Of a stretch of 64,000 nucleotides of DNA, positions 40,570-50,700 are shown piece by piece. Source of the stretch: Hippopus hippopus (taxonomy: Eukaryota; Mollusca; Bivalvia; Cardiida; Cardiidae); contig OX328096.1 in NCBI GenBank assembly GCA_946811185.2, positions 24,183,881 to 24,247,880 on the forward strand. The letters are read 5' to 3'. A program made the position numbers and the translations under genes. The notes beneath the pieces were generated by a model that saw only the letters and a list, made by a program, of their open reading frames with translations, had not been told where the DNA came from and made no database searches. Numbering within the stretch: position 1 is the stretch's first letter; each line of letters starts with the position of its first letter.

Positions 40570-40794
40570 GTTACTATATACATGTAGATGTAATTGTATT
40601 ATTGACTGTAGAATTTTAATGCCTATGCACAGTATAGATAATATATGCATGTAAACAGCTTATCTATCTAGATCTGTTGATCGTGTACCCCATTTTAACA
40701 TTTTGACATGATGTTAGGAAACATTGTGACCAATGGAGAAATTGTGAATAATGAGCAATTTATTTATTTATGACAATGAACAAAATGCTTCATT

Positions 40795-40865
40795 GTTTCT
40801 TCGTGGCTCAGAGGTCAATATGTTGGGTTTGTTATTAAAGGGTACATGGTTTGATTACTGGTCAT
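40795..40865 (+). repeat. SINE head fragment
   Basis: TTCGTGGCTCAGAGGTCAAT and CATGGTTTGATTACTGG resemble the A-box and B-box of the SINEs in this window; no body follows. Confidence 0.4.
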
Positions 40866-40968
40866 GTTGGAAAGAATATTTAATATGAGTATTTAATGAT
40901 AATGAAATATGGAAAGTGTCTATAAAAGAAGGAAATACTGAGACCACAGAATTCAAAATCGGTCTGAA

Positions 40969-41102
40969 ACTCTTTTTCCAAACGACAAAATTTTGGACTC
41001 ATCCAAATTTAAAGCTGCATAAGACAAAGGTGGCTCAAGTGATTGAACTTGCCTTGAATAGAAAAAAAAAAGATTGTGGGATGTTGAGAAAGTAAATGGA
41101 GA
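40969..41102 (-). mobile_element. Family A MITE, copy A41 (truncated)
   Basis: AACTCTTTTTCCAAACGACA and right-arm sequence are present; truncated just after GATTGTGGGATG, 20 bp before a family C element. Confidence 0.6.
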
Positions 41103-41123
41103 ACAAGCTTTCTCTATAGCTTA

Positions 41124-41337
41124 TTAACCCTTATCCTGCTAAATAAATGAAATGAAACTTTTAAGCCGACGGTAAAAACCCAAATATTACTATTTCAAAT
41201 GTAGTATTTTGAGGGAAAAATATCTCCTTAATGGACCATGTAGATCAAAGATCAGACTGAACGTTCTGTGCAGTCTGATCTTGATCTACACTGTCCGCAA
41301 AAGGTCAGTGAGTCGCGCTTTGCAGCTGAGGGGTTAA
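41124..41337. mobile_element. Family C element, copy C2 (intact, 214 bp)
   Basis: TTAACCCTTATCCTGCTAAA to GCTGAGGGGTTAA, with TTAA at both ends. Central inverted repeat: AGATCAAAGATCAGACTGAA and TTCTGTGCAGTCTGATCTTG. Serves as the uninterrupted reference for C1. Confidence 0.78.
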
Positions 41338-41589
41338 TGGACTTAAAATGGAGTGACTGTCTTTTATTCTTTCTTTTTTATAAATTCCAAAATGTTCATC
41401 ATATGACACAAAAATTGATACATGTAGTTGATCTGAACTTTTCAGAATCTGTGTCCTTAGGCTTTAAAGAGTTTCTGTTGTTTGTGAGCCGGTGTTTTCT
41501 TTAAATATATCATACATAGTGATGATTGTCTTATCTAAATAAATGGAACAGACACTATCAGCCAGTACAGAATATGCAAAATGCGCAAT

Positions 41590-41817
41590 TTAACCCTTTA
41601 CTAAACAACAAAATTTTAGACTTGTCTAAATTGAAAGCATTTGCAGATGACAAAATAAATGTGACTCAAAAATTGAAATTGACTTTGGAAGAGTAGAAAA
41701 CAGTGTAGAAAGAGGAGAAAATGCTGGTTACCAGCATTTTCTCTTTTTCCCACAGTGTTTTCAGAAGGCGTCATCCTTGGGGTCGTTAAAACCAGGGATT
41801 GTTTGCTAAAGTGTTAA
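41590..41817 (-). mobile_element. Family A MITE, copy A42
   Basis: TTAACCCTTTACTAAACAAC to TTGCTAAAGTGTTAA, hairpin intact. Followed at 41850-41935 by a family C hairpin fragment. Confidence 0.8.
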
Positions 41818-42145
41818 AGGCTCTTTATGTCAGAATATCTTGTAAAGTAGCAGACCATGTAAATCCCAGATCAGACATTCTGTATAGTCTGATCTTGATC
41901 TACATTGTCAGCAAATGTAGCAGGGTTCAACCCTTTAAGGATTCAAAAATGTTCAAAGCAAATTACGCTAGTGGAGACTTCCTTGGAAAATTAAATGTCA
42001 GGCAAATTTACCAAAGAATAGGCTTGAATCTGTGTGGTATGAAAAGGTTTGTTGAGACCACTTTATTACCTCATGCAGACAAGTTTTTTTTCTTGCAGGG
42101 ACCTACTTTTGAAATTGTTTTGGGAATATGACATGAAAAGAGCCT

Positions 42146-43456
42146 TTTTAAGCTCCACTGGCCAAAGGCCAGCAAGCTTATCTCATGGCCCTGTGTCCGA
42201 AAATACATCTGTCTGGTTCTAGGAAAACTGCATCTGCCCCCCAGAAAACTGCCCCCAAGAAATCTGCCCCACCCCCACCCCTGGAAAACTGTCCTGTCAT
42301 TACTTTTATTTATTTTTTCATGTTTTACAAAAAAGAAAAAAAATTATTTGGCCCATCTATAAGCCTCATCAGGCGGTGATGGCAAGTTCTATCAAAAAGA
42401 TCAAAATCACCATATATATTCCCACTATAGTTTTTATTGATTGTCTGATTTTATTGTTTTAGTTCTAATACTGTAATGGAAGAATTAAAAAAAAAATGGA
42501 ACATACATACATTAAGAAATATATGCACTTTGCAGGAATGATATGGTACATCTACCTTTTTTTTCGTTTATTTCCAATTCAGTGCATCTTTAAATATGGG
42601 CATTATATACATCTTTTATTTTTTCCTTCTTTAATACTTTCATCTGTATTAGACATTATATTAACATTGCATTTTTAAATGTCCACAGTATACTTTGAAG
42701 CACAAATTCTTTGCAGAAATGCTTAAAAGCAATCAATTAGCTTTGATAGGATTAAAGCTTTCAAAGGAATCACTTCTGCTTAACTGGGTTAAACCTTTCA
42801 GAGGGAATCTTAATTTCTTGAGAAATACGTTATTATTAACAAAGCATTCATGTGGATTAAATTCAATCAATGAAAATGAAATGTGTCAAAATAATAATCA
42901 ACATCAGTATCACAATGTTCAAAATTTTCGGGGGGGGGGGGGGGGGGGGAATTGTCATGGGGGGGAGTTTTTTTTTTTTGTGTGTGTGAGTGTCGGTGGG
43001 GGGAGATTTCCAGGGGGGAGTTTTCCCGATACCCATCTGTGTGCCTATCAATCCTAGCGTTACCTTTGATTTCAAAGATCTTCTCCAATACTATCCAACC
43101 AGTTTGACTTTTGACCAAACTTCACAGAAATGATCCAGCCATAGCGATCTTTCAGAATTTCTTCAAAGAACATGATTCCTGCAAAAACATTGTTTGCCAT
43201 GGCAAAAAGTCTGAAAATTATTGAATATCTTTGACAGTCTTTTTGTAAGAAACTATAGTATAAGGCCTAGGGCTACAGGATTCTACTAATTGGGTCAAAA
43301 ATGACTTCACCCTTATGGTCACAGTTTTCACATAGGCTTTATAGAGGAAACCTTGAAAATCTTCCTCTTTGAAATGGGCTGGAAGTGTAATGTTTGATGT
43401 GTATGGTTTGAATTTTCCACGACAGTGGAGCAATACAGGGCCATAATGGCCCTTTT
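42146..43456 (+). mobile_element. 'AGCTCCACTGGCC' copy (D3) interrupted by C/G-rich sequence
   Basis: Head TTTTTAAGCTCCACTGGCCA at 42146; tail CAGTGGAGCAATACAGGGCC at 43424. The middle (about 42200-43030) is foreign. It starts with AAACTGCCCCC-type text (42225-42290) and ends with GGGGGGAGTTTT-type text (42930-43022), an inverted pair. Confidence 0.55.
42930..43022 (+). repeat. G-rich tract with long poly-G runs
   Basis: Several runs of 5 to about 19 G separated by short T or GT runs; potential quadruplex. Complementary to the C-rich stretch at 42225-42290. The Pro/Gly-rich open frames here are artefacts of this tract. Confidence 0.8.
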
Positions 43457-43506
43457 GTTCTTTTCTTTACATTGTATTAATTAACAAATTAAAGCTTACT
43501 ATATTT

Positions 43507-43763
43507 GACCTGCAACACGCGAAAAGGGTCATTCAGACATTTGCGTAAAGTGTCGTCTCAAATCAGCCTGCACAGTCTGCGCAGGCTAATCTGAGACAGC
43601 ACTTTACGACTACATTAGAATTTGTCCCACACTTGTTCAAAACAGAAAATTAGATAAAAACAGAAAGTGTCGTTTTGGATTAGCCTGTGTAGAGTGCGGA
43701 GGCTGATCCGAAATGACACTTTACGCAAATGTCCGAATGCCTCTTTTCGCGTGTTGCAGGCCA
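43507..43763. mobile_element. Family J palindromic MITE
   Basis: Inverted ends GACCTGCAACACGCGAAAAG and CTTTTCGCGTGTTGCAGGCC; next inward TTTGCGTAAAGTGTCGT and its complement; two internal CAGCCTGCACAG / GCAGGCT foldbacks. 257 bp, non-coding, of a kind common in bivalve genomes. Confidence 0.78.
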
Positions 43764-43785
43764 TTTCATGTTGTTTATCTCTCCT

Positions 43786-43972
43786 TTAACTCTTTACCAG
43801 ACACTAAAATTTTAGACTACATCAAATGATGAGGCAATCTCTGGAATTGTAGAAATAAATGTGGAAAAGGGAGAAAATGCTGATAATCAGCATTTTTTCC
43901 TTTTCCTACAATCTTTCAAAAGGCTTCTTCCTCAGGGTTCTTAAAAGATGGGAATGTTTGGTAAAGGGTTAA
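43786..43972 (-). mobile_element. Family A MITE, copy A43
   Basis: TTAACTCTTTACCAGACACT to GGTAAAGGGTTAA. The hairpin centre GCTGATAATCAGC carries a matched change on both arms. Right-arm deletion. Confidence 0.78.
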
Positions 43973-44413
43973 TGGGATATATTTTTCAAAATCATCTCCT
44001 GCTAAAATTGTTTCTGAAACTAATGAGGTCAATATTGTGGTCAATATTATACAGCCGTATGTTTCATGATAACCGTCATATAATTATTTTCCCAATCCAC
44101 ATGTTGCTATCACATCAAGATGCAGAAGAATATTTCATATTGCTGTTATATACATTTATGTGTGGCCCTTCCATGTGTAAACATTAAAGATACCTTTTCA
44201 TATTTACCTCATAAATTTCCAAATAAAGTCATTAAATTTTTATGAGATATGTAGTGTTGTTATTTACTTTATAGTCACATTTCGACATAGCAAGTTCAAT
44301 AGGTTTATGTCATCTTTTAAATACTTTAGGAAAATAAAATCAACACCACTGTGATGCTTATCATACATCTGCTTATTTACATCACTTGTGCTGAATTCAC
44401 AAGCTATTCGTTT
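43973..44413. other. Unassigned intergenic sequence
   Basis: Nothing recognised. Confidence 0.5.
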
Positions 44414-45136
44414 TTAGCTCCACTGGCCCAAGGCCAGTAGGCTAATGTCATGGCCCGGCGTGTGTGCGTGCGTTAACTTTCATTTTAAACATCTTCTTGT
44501 CTGAAACTACCTATCCAATTTTGATGAAACTTCACAGAAATGATCCTGCCATGGTCCTCTTCAGAATTTTTTGAAAGAATTTGATTTCTTCAAAAACTCT
44601 GGTTGCCATGGCAACAAAACTTAAAAATATTAGAAATCTTTGAAAATCTTCTTGTGTGAAACCATAAGGCCTAGAGCTACCAAATTTGGCATGTAGCTTT
44701 ATCTAGTAGACCTCTATCAAGTTTCCTCAAATTATAGCCCTAGGGTCAAAATTGGGCCCACCCCGGGGGTCACAAGTTTTACATGGGCTTATATTATAGA
44801 GAAAACTTTAGAAATCTTCCTGTACCTAGCCATAAGGCCTAGGGTTACCAAATTTTGCATGTGGCTTTATCTAGTGGGCCTCTACCAAGAGTGCCCAAAT
44901 TATAGCTATGGGGTCAAATTTGGCCCTGCCCCTGGGGTCACAAGTTTTACATGGGCTTATATAGAGAAAACTTTAGAAATCTCCCTGTGCTTAGTCATAA
45001 AGCCTAGGGCTACCAAATTTTGTATGTATTTTTATCTAGTGGGTCTCTACCAAGAGTGCCCAAATTATAGCCTTAGGATCGAATTTGATCCCACCCCAGG
45101 GGTCAGAAGTTTTACATGGGCTTCTATAGTGAAGCC
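44414..45136 (+). mobile_element. 'AGCTCCACTGGCC' copy (D4)
   Basis: TTTTTAGCTCCACTGGCCCA, TGATGAAACTTCACAGAAAT, GTTGCCATGGCAACAAAACT and repeated ACCAAATTTTGCATGTGGCT / ACAAGTTTTACATGGGCTTA lines. The right end is replaced by the array that follows. Confidence 0.72.
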
Positions 45137-46320
45137 CTTAAGGTGAGCGTTTGTGATAAGAGCTGTGTCCATCATACTTCATTCAGGCATCAACAATTAC
45201 CTTGTGTGCTCTCTAGGAGCCACATCTTCAGGAAAATACTCATGAAACTTGGTTGGAATGTGTGTCTTGATAATACCTAGGACAAGTTGGAAATCATGTC
45301 ATGTTGGGCCAAAAAGTAGATCACTAGGCCAAATCTTAGTAAAACCTTGTGTGCACTCTAGAAGCAACATTTTCAGTGTGATACTCATGAAACTTTAGTC
45401 AGAATGTGTGTCTTGATAATATCTGGGACAAGTTCGAAATTGGGTCACATCGGGTGAAGAAGTTGGTCACCAGTTCAAACCTTAGTAAAATCTTCTGTGC
45501 AATCTCAAGGCCATATACTCAGTCTCATACTCATGAAACCTTGTCAGAATGTTCGTCTTGATGATATCTCGGACAAGTTTGAAATTGGGTGACTTTGAGT
45601 TAAAAAGAAGGATATTGGGCAAGATCTTGGAAAAACCTTGTGTGAACTCTAGAGGCCAGATTTTCAGCCTGATACTTATGAAACTTGGTCAGAATATTTT
45701 TCTTGATGATACCTGAGTCAAGTTTGAAATTGAGCCACTTGGGTAGAAAAATATGTCACTGGGCCATATTGTAGAAAAACCTTGTGTGCACTCTAGAGGC
45801 CACATTTTCAGCCTGTGACCCATGAAAGTTCCTCAGAATTTTTGGCTTAATGATATCTGGGACAAGTTTGAAATTGAGTCACTTTGGGGTAAAAAATTAG
45901 GTCACTGGGTCATATCGCAGAAAAACCTTGTGTGCACTCTAGAGGCCAGATTTTCAGCCTGATACTCGTGAAGCTGAATCAGAAAGTTTCTCTTCATGAT
46001 ATCTCGGACAACTTAAAAATTGAGTTACTTCAGGTCAAAAATTTGGTAACTGTGCCAAATCTTAGAAAAACCTTGTGTGCACTCTAGAGGCTAGATTTTC
46101 AGCCTGATACTTATGAAACTTGGTCAGATTGTCATGATATATCAAACAAGTTTGAAATTGGGACACATTGGGTCAAAAAGTTGGTAACTTGGCCAAATCA
46201 TAGAAATATCCTGTGTGCACTCTATAGGCCATATTTTCAGTCTGATACTCAACTATGTCAGAATGTTTGTCTTGATGATATCTCGGACAAGTTTGAAATT
46301 GGGTCACAACAAGAAATAAT
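45137..46320 (+). repeat. Tandem array, about 145-bp unit, eight copies
   Basis: Head AAGGTGAGCGTTTGTGATAA. ACCTTGTGTGCACTCTAGAG-like lines begin at 45199, 45344, 45490, 45635, 45779, 45925, 46070 and 46208. Each unit continues with GATACTCATGAAACTTGGTC and TCTCGGACAAGTTTGAAATT. Units are diverged, so the array is old. Confidence 0.82.
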
Positions 46321-46396
46321 TGCTCCTTTTCAGTTTCTTTTCAAACCCAGTCTACTTCACGGGAACAAGAAGCTATGTTCAACTGAGTCATGTTGA

Positions 46397-46562
46397 AACT
46401 TTTTGCTATTTACTAATTTTCTGCATATCCAAGGACCATTTTACCTTAGGATTAAGCTGGTTGTCAGATAAAACAGATTTTACAGATCCATAATTATGTC
46501 CTAACTTGCTTGATTTAATGCAGCAGAGATGCATTATACCCCTTTTGCCAGAGCCAGGCACA
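46397..46562 (-). repeat. Family B partial copy
   Basis: The minus strand begins GGCTCTGGCAAAAGGGGTAT with AATGCATCTCTG and continues AATTATGGATCTG, ACCAGCTTAATC, AATGGTCCTTGGA; the second half is missing. Confidence 0.6.
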
Positions 46563-46605
46563 AATATTATTAGCTAATATCTTCAGAGAAAATAAAGCTA
46601 TTTCA

Positions 46606-46794
46606 CTAACCATTTACCAAACAATCCCATGTTTCATCGACCCCTAGAGTATATGCAGGTAACCAGCATTTTCTCCCTTTTCCCCCAAAGTTTTCCACCC
46701 TATCAACAAATCCCACCATTCAAAGCACATTTGTCATCCACAAATGCTTTCAATAGGGAAAAGTTCAAAACTTTGTCATTTGGTAAAGGGTTAA
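46606..46794 (+). mobile_element. Family A MITE, copy A44 (first arm shortened)
   Basis: CTAACCATTTACCAAACAAT to TTTGGTAAAGGGTTAA. The left hairpin strand is missing, the right strand is present. Confidence 0.72.
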
Positions 46795-46996
46795 ATTCAG
46801 TGATCCTAGGCAGAACACAGTCTTGGTAACACAAAAGACCTGATATCTCTTATTACCTCCTGAAAAAAATTGTGGCAGACTGACTTCTAAAACAACCCTT
46901 GTAACAAAGGGATAGCAGACCTGTAAACAATGGACGATTTGTCAGCCCCTTTGCTTTTTGACAAAAACAGACGCATGCCAGCAGTTTTATATTCAT

Positions 46997-47197
46997 TTAA
47001 CTCCTTACCAAACAACGAAATTTAGACTAGTCCAAATTCAGAGTATTTGCAGACAAAAATTTAAATGTGGCTTGAATTACGGAATTTTGGTTTGATAGGT
47101 TGGAAATCATAGTGGGAATTTTCTCCTTTTCCCACAATACTTTCAAAAGCATTCTCTCTCAGGGTCTTTAAAAGTTGGGATTGTGTGGTAAGAGTTA
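46997..47197 (-). mobile_element. Family A MITE, copy A45
   Basis: TTAACTCCTTACCAAACAAC to GTGTGGTAAGAGTTA; one hairpin strand deleted. Confidence 0.72.
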
Positions 47198-47263
47198 GCT
47201 AGCGAACAAAACATGGTATACAATAATTTCTGAAAGCATTTATTAATAAATGTATTTTCCTTC

Positions 47264-47456
47264 CTTAAACCCTGCCGTTTTTTAAAAACATCATTGGAAA
47301 AAGGGGAAGGCCTATTAACCGGCATTTCCTCCCTTTGCCACAAAGTTTTCTATATTTTTATAAATCTATATATCCATATACATGTATTTAATTAATTGCC
47401 TGTGAATGATTGCAATTTAGACAAGTCTAAAATTTTGTTGTTTGATAAAAAGTTAA
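47264..47456 (+). mobile_element. Family A MITE, copy A46 (decayed), just beyond the MRPL1 3' end
   Basis: AAACCCTGCCG start, CATTGGAAAAAGGGGAAGG core, end TTGATAAAAAGTTAA about 55 bp past the MRPL1 AATAAA. Confidence 0.62.
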
Positions 47457-47510
47457 AACTTGGCAAGAAACAGACAAATAATCAAAGCAAAATCTTGTAA
47501 ATGTAACTGT

Positions 47511-47516
47511 TTTATT
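47511..47516 (-). terminator. Candidate MRPL1 polyadenylation signal AATAAA
   Basis: AATAAA on the minus strand only 12 nt after the stop codon (a second overlaps the stop at 47527-47532). This implies a very short 3' UTR unless a later signal is used. Confidence 0.5.
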
Positions 47517-47527
47517 AGTGCGAATAT

Positions 47528-47766
47528 TTATTCATTTTTCCTGTTACTTTCACTATCACTGTCCTTTGAATCAGATGTTTTTGAGGCAAGTTCTTCTTCA
47601 GTTTTGTCATCATCTTGGTCTTCATCAATGTCTTCTTTCTGATCAGAGCTTTCATTGATTTGGGTGGTTTTATCTAATGCTGGTTTTCGTTGAATAAAGT
47701 TCATGTTTAGCTTAAATATTTCCTCTGATGGTGGTGCTATTAAAGAAACTTCTTTCACATGTTGAG
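47528..47766 (-). CDS. MRPL1: MRPL1 terminal coding exon 9 with acidic tail
   Basis: Encodes PQHVKEVSLIAPPSEEIFKL and NMNFIQRKP, closing the L1 domain, then a low-complexity tail (DIDEDQDDDKTEEELA, SDSKDSDSESNRKNE) and TAA. Acceptor TTTTTCAG. The tail is about 45 residues, compared with roughly 10 acidic residues in vertebrates. Confidence 0.9.
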
Positions 47767-50700
47767 CTGAAAAAGAGATAATAACCCAGCTGTCTGAGAG
47801 TACTGTATAAAAGTGAGCTCTTTACCAAACAACAGAATTTTAGACTGGTCCGAAGGATTTTCAGAGGACAGTTAAAATGTGGTACAAAGGACCGGACTTC
47901 AGTCTGAAAGGGTAGAAAATATTGTGGGAAAGGGAGAACATGCTGGTTACCAATGTATGGTAAAGGGTAAAGAAAGTCAGTTGTAGTTTAACCAAAATAT
48001 ATGAAGAACTCAGAACTACTTGTTCATGACTCAGTGATGGATTTGAAAGAGATGGGACATTTAGTTGATACAACATGGCTGCTCTGGTTGTGTGGGAAAT
48101 CCTTAAGCAAGGCATTGCAGAGTCATAGCTTACTGGTCAGGGAATGCGTAAGTGAGCTGTAGTTGTCGTGTAACTTGGCTCTTTACCGCATGACATGATT
48201 TTAGCTCCTCCATGTTTAACTCTTTTCACACAACAATATTTCAGACAAGTTCAAATTTAAAGCATGTGCAGATGACAAATCAAAATGGCTAAAATGACTG
48301 GATTTGTTTCTGAAAAGTAAGTAGACCTTGTGGGAACAGGAGAAATGGCTTTTTACCAACATTTTCTCCTTTTCCAATATGTTTTTGAAAGTATAATCCA
48401 CCACAGTTGACTTAGACCAAACATAGAATTGTGTGGTAATAGGTTAAAGCATTTGCAGGCGATAAATGTGGCTAAAACAAAATTACATGTATCTCTAACA
48501 GGAAAGGTATTATGGGAAAAGCAGAATATGCCAGTTCCTAGGATTGTCTCCTTTTTCTCCTGCAAAGTTTTCAAAAGCCATTTTTCTACGGGGATTGATT
48601 AAATGCCCTTCAAGGCACCATTCAAACAAGCACTGACTATTTAAAGACACATATGTATATTCAGCATGGTTTTTGAACATAAATCAACCTTTACCTAACC
48701 CTTTAGCTAACAACTTGCAGAGAAATAACAGGCAAAATATACAGCATGCCTCCAAATTTTTTACAAATGCATGTAGGCTCATACAAAGAATGGTGGTAAG
48801 AAATAAAATGCACTTCAATATGCAAATAAGTTAGACTCTGACAAAGTACGAGTAATGAATCTGTACCACAAATTTGGAAATCTTTTCCAAATACAATTCT
48901 ATAGCTTAACTATTTACCTCCTGTGACAAATTTGCATCACATCAGACACCTTTTAAATTTAACACTTTAACCCTTTACCAAACAATCCCAAGTTTTAACA
49001 ACCCTGAAGAAGTAGGCTTTTGAAAACTGTGGGAAAAGGTGAAAATGCTGGCAACCAGTATTTTCTCCTTTTCCCACAATGTTTTCTACCCTATCAAAAA
49101 GACAATAAAGAGTTAACTAACTATGACAACATTCTAGACTTTTTTAACTTGAAAGCAACGAGACAACCACTTCCCCCAAATAATGGGAATTGTCTGTGAA
49201 AGGGTATCAAACGTTGTGAAATATAATGCTGGTAACCAGAATTTTCTCCTTTTCAAAAGCCGTCTTTGTCTTGGTCATTAACTCCAGATTATGTAGTGAT
49301 TATGGGTTAAAACATTCTAGTAAACCATGTATACAACTAGCACTCTAAGGATTCTAGTAGCTTAGCATCATCTAATAAACATACAGTAAAACCTTGATAT
49401 TTCCAATCTCGAACATCTGAGAACCCCGTATTATTCGAGGAATTTCCATAGTCTCGGCAAAAACTCCACTATATTGTACCAAGAACAGATAGGAAATTTC
49501 AAGTCTCGATAATCTGATAATTCAAACATGTGTATGGGTCCCTGTCATCAATTTGCCTCTATAAAATTGATTGTTAATTCAAACACAATAGTTTCTCACC
49601 TCTCAATTAATTTTTTTCACACCTTTCCAAGCAAAGGAATTTGTTGTGTCGGCCCATCTACCGTGTGGTGAAAATTTTTACAGTCTATGACAAATACTAC
49701 AGAGGAGTCATACTACAGTGCGATTTTCAGAAGAAATTTACATTGATTTGATGATAAGAAGTTAATGATGGGAAGTTTTAGATTTTGACCCCCCCCCATC
49801 TGATTTATATTGTCTGATATTTTATTTAATCAATTAACTCAAGTAGTTTATTGCTGATTAAACAAATGACTTTATCTCCTGCTTTCATTTTTTTGCCGTA
49901 TGTGCTTACACCAACTGTTCAAAGTCATTGCTGGCATAAAAAATACAGTTTGAAGCGTTTGTGATCGGACGATGTCTAAATTCTTATCAGTTTTTGTGTC
50001 AATCTGTTTATAGCATCAGATTTGTTTAAGATCTTGATACTAACAGATTAATGTCATTTTTCACGGGTGTGTAGATATAATGGTGCGTTTTGGTTTCACA
50101 GACATTGTTAATCCGTAGTTGCACAGTACCGCTTGTGAACGTTTAACATGTATCGACACCAAAATAATATTCAGTACATTCCTCATTTTTCTGGAGAAGT
50201 AAACCATACGTTGTGCTGTTTTTTTCTCAGGACAAAAAAAATAAGAGGTGCATACTTTCCAATGGGGTGACAGTTATTGGGGGGAACGCAACCTAGCAAA
50301 TTTGATGATTTTCAAAATAATAGAGTACCGAACTTCCCAAAATATTAAAGAATGAAAGGAATTTCAACATGATTTATTTCCAAGAACTCATATTGTCAGA
50401 ACACATGCATTTAGAGAAAATAACCCTCTTGATAGGATATTCTTTGAATATTATGAAAAAAGGCAACGAAACTCAGTTCTTTTGCTCGCGGATGTAGATA
50501 TGTACTTTTTTTGCTGATCTTGAACATAATGCATTTTATTCACAGACGTTTTGAATAATTTGAATATTGCGATAATTCGAATACTTTGCTTGTCCCATTG
50601 TGACTTCGAATTATCAAGGTTTTACTGTAATTACAGTCAAACATGTCTTAGAGATCACCTTTATTAAGCAACCACCTTCTTCAACTCTTTACCAGACAAC

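Noticed and set aside
42863..43118. Proline-rich and glycine-rich frames
   Set aside because: Produced by the poly-G tract; no conserved features.
44859..45146. 95-codon frame with internal repeats
   Set aside because: It falls in the repeated CCAAATTTTGCATG / ACATGGGCTTA lines of the interspersed repeat D4.
45137..46320. Protein-coding tandem repeat gene
   Set aside because: No frame stays open across units and the units are diverged with frameshifts.
47143..47343. Short minus-strand frames with PTFKDPER / FSPFPTMFSK-type peptides, seen throughout the window
   Set aside because: The same peptides recur because they are translations of family A arms and hairpins, not genes.
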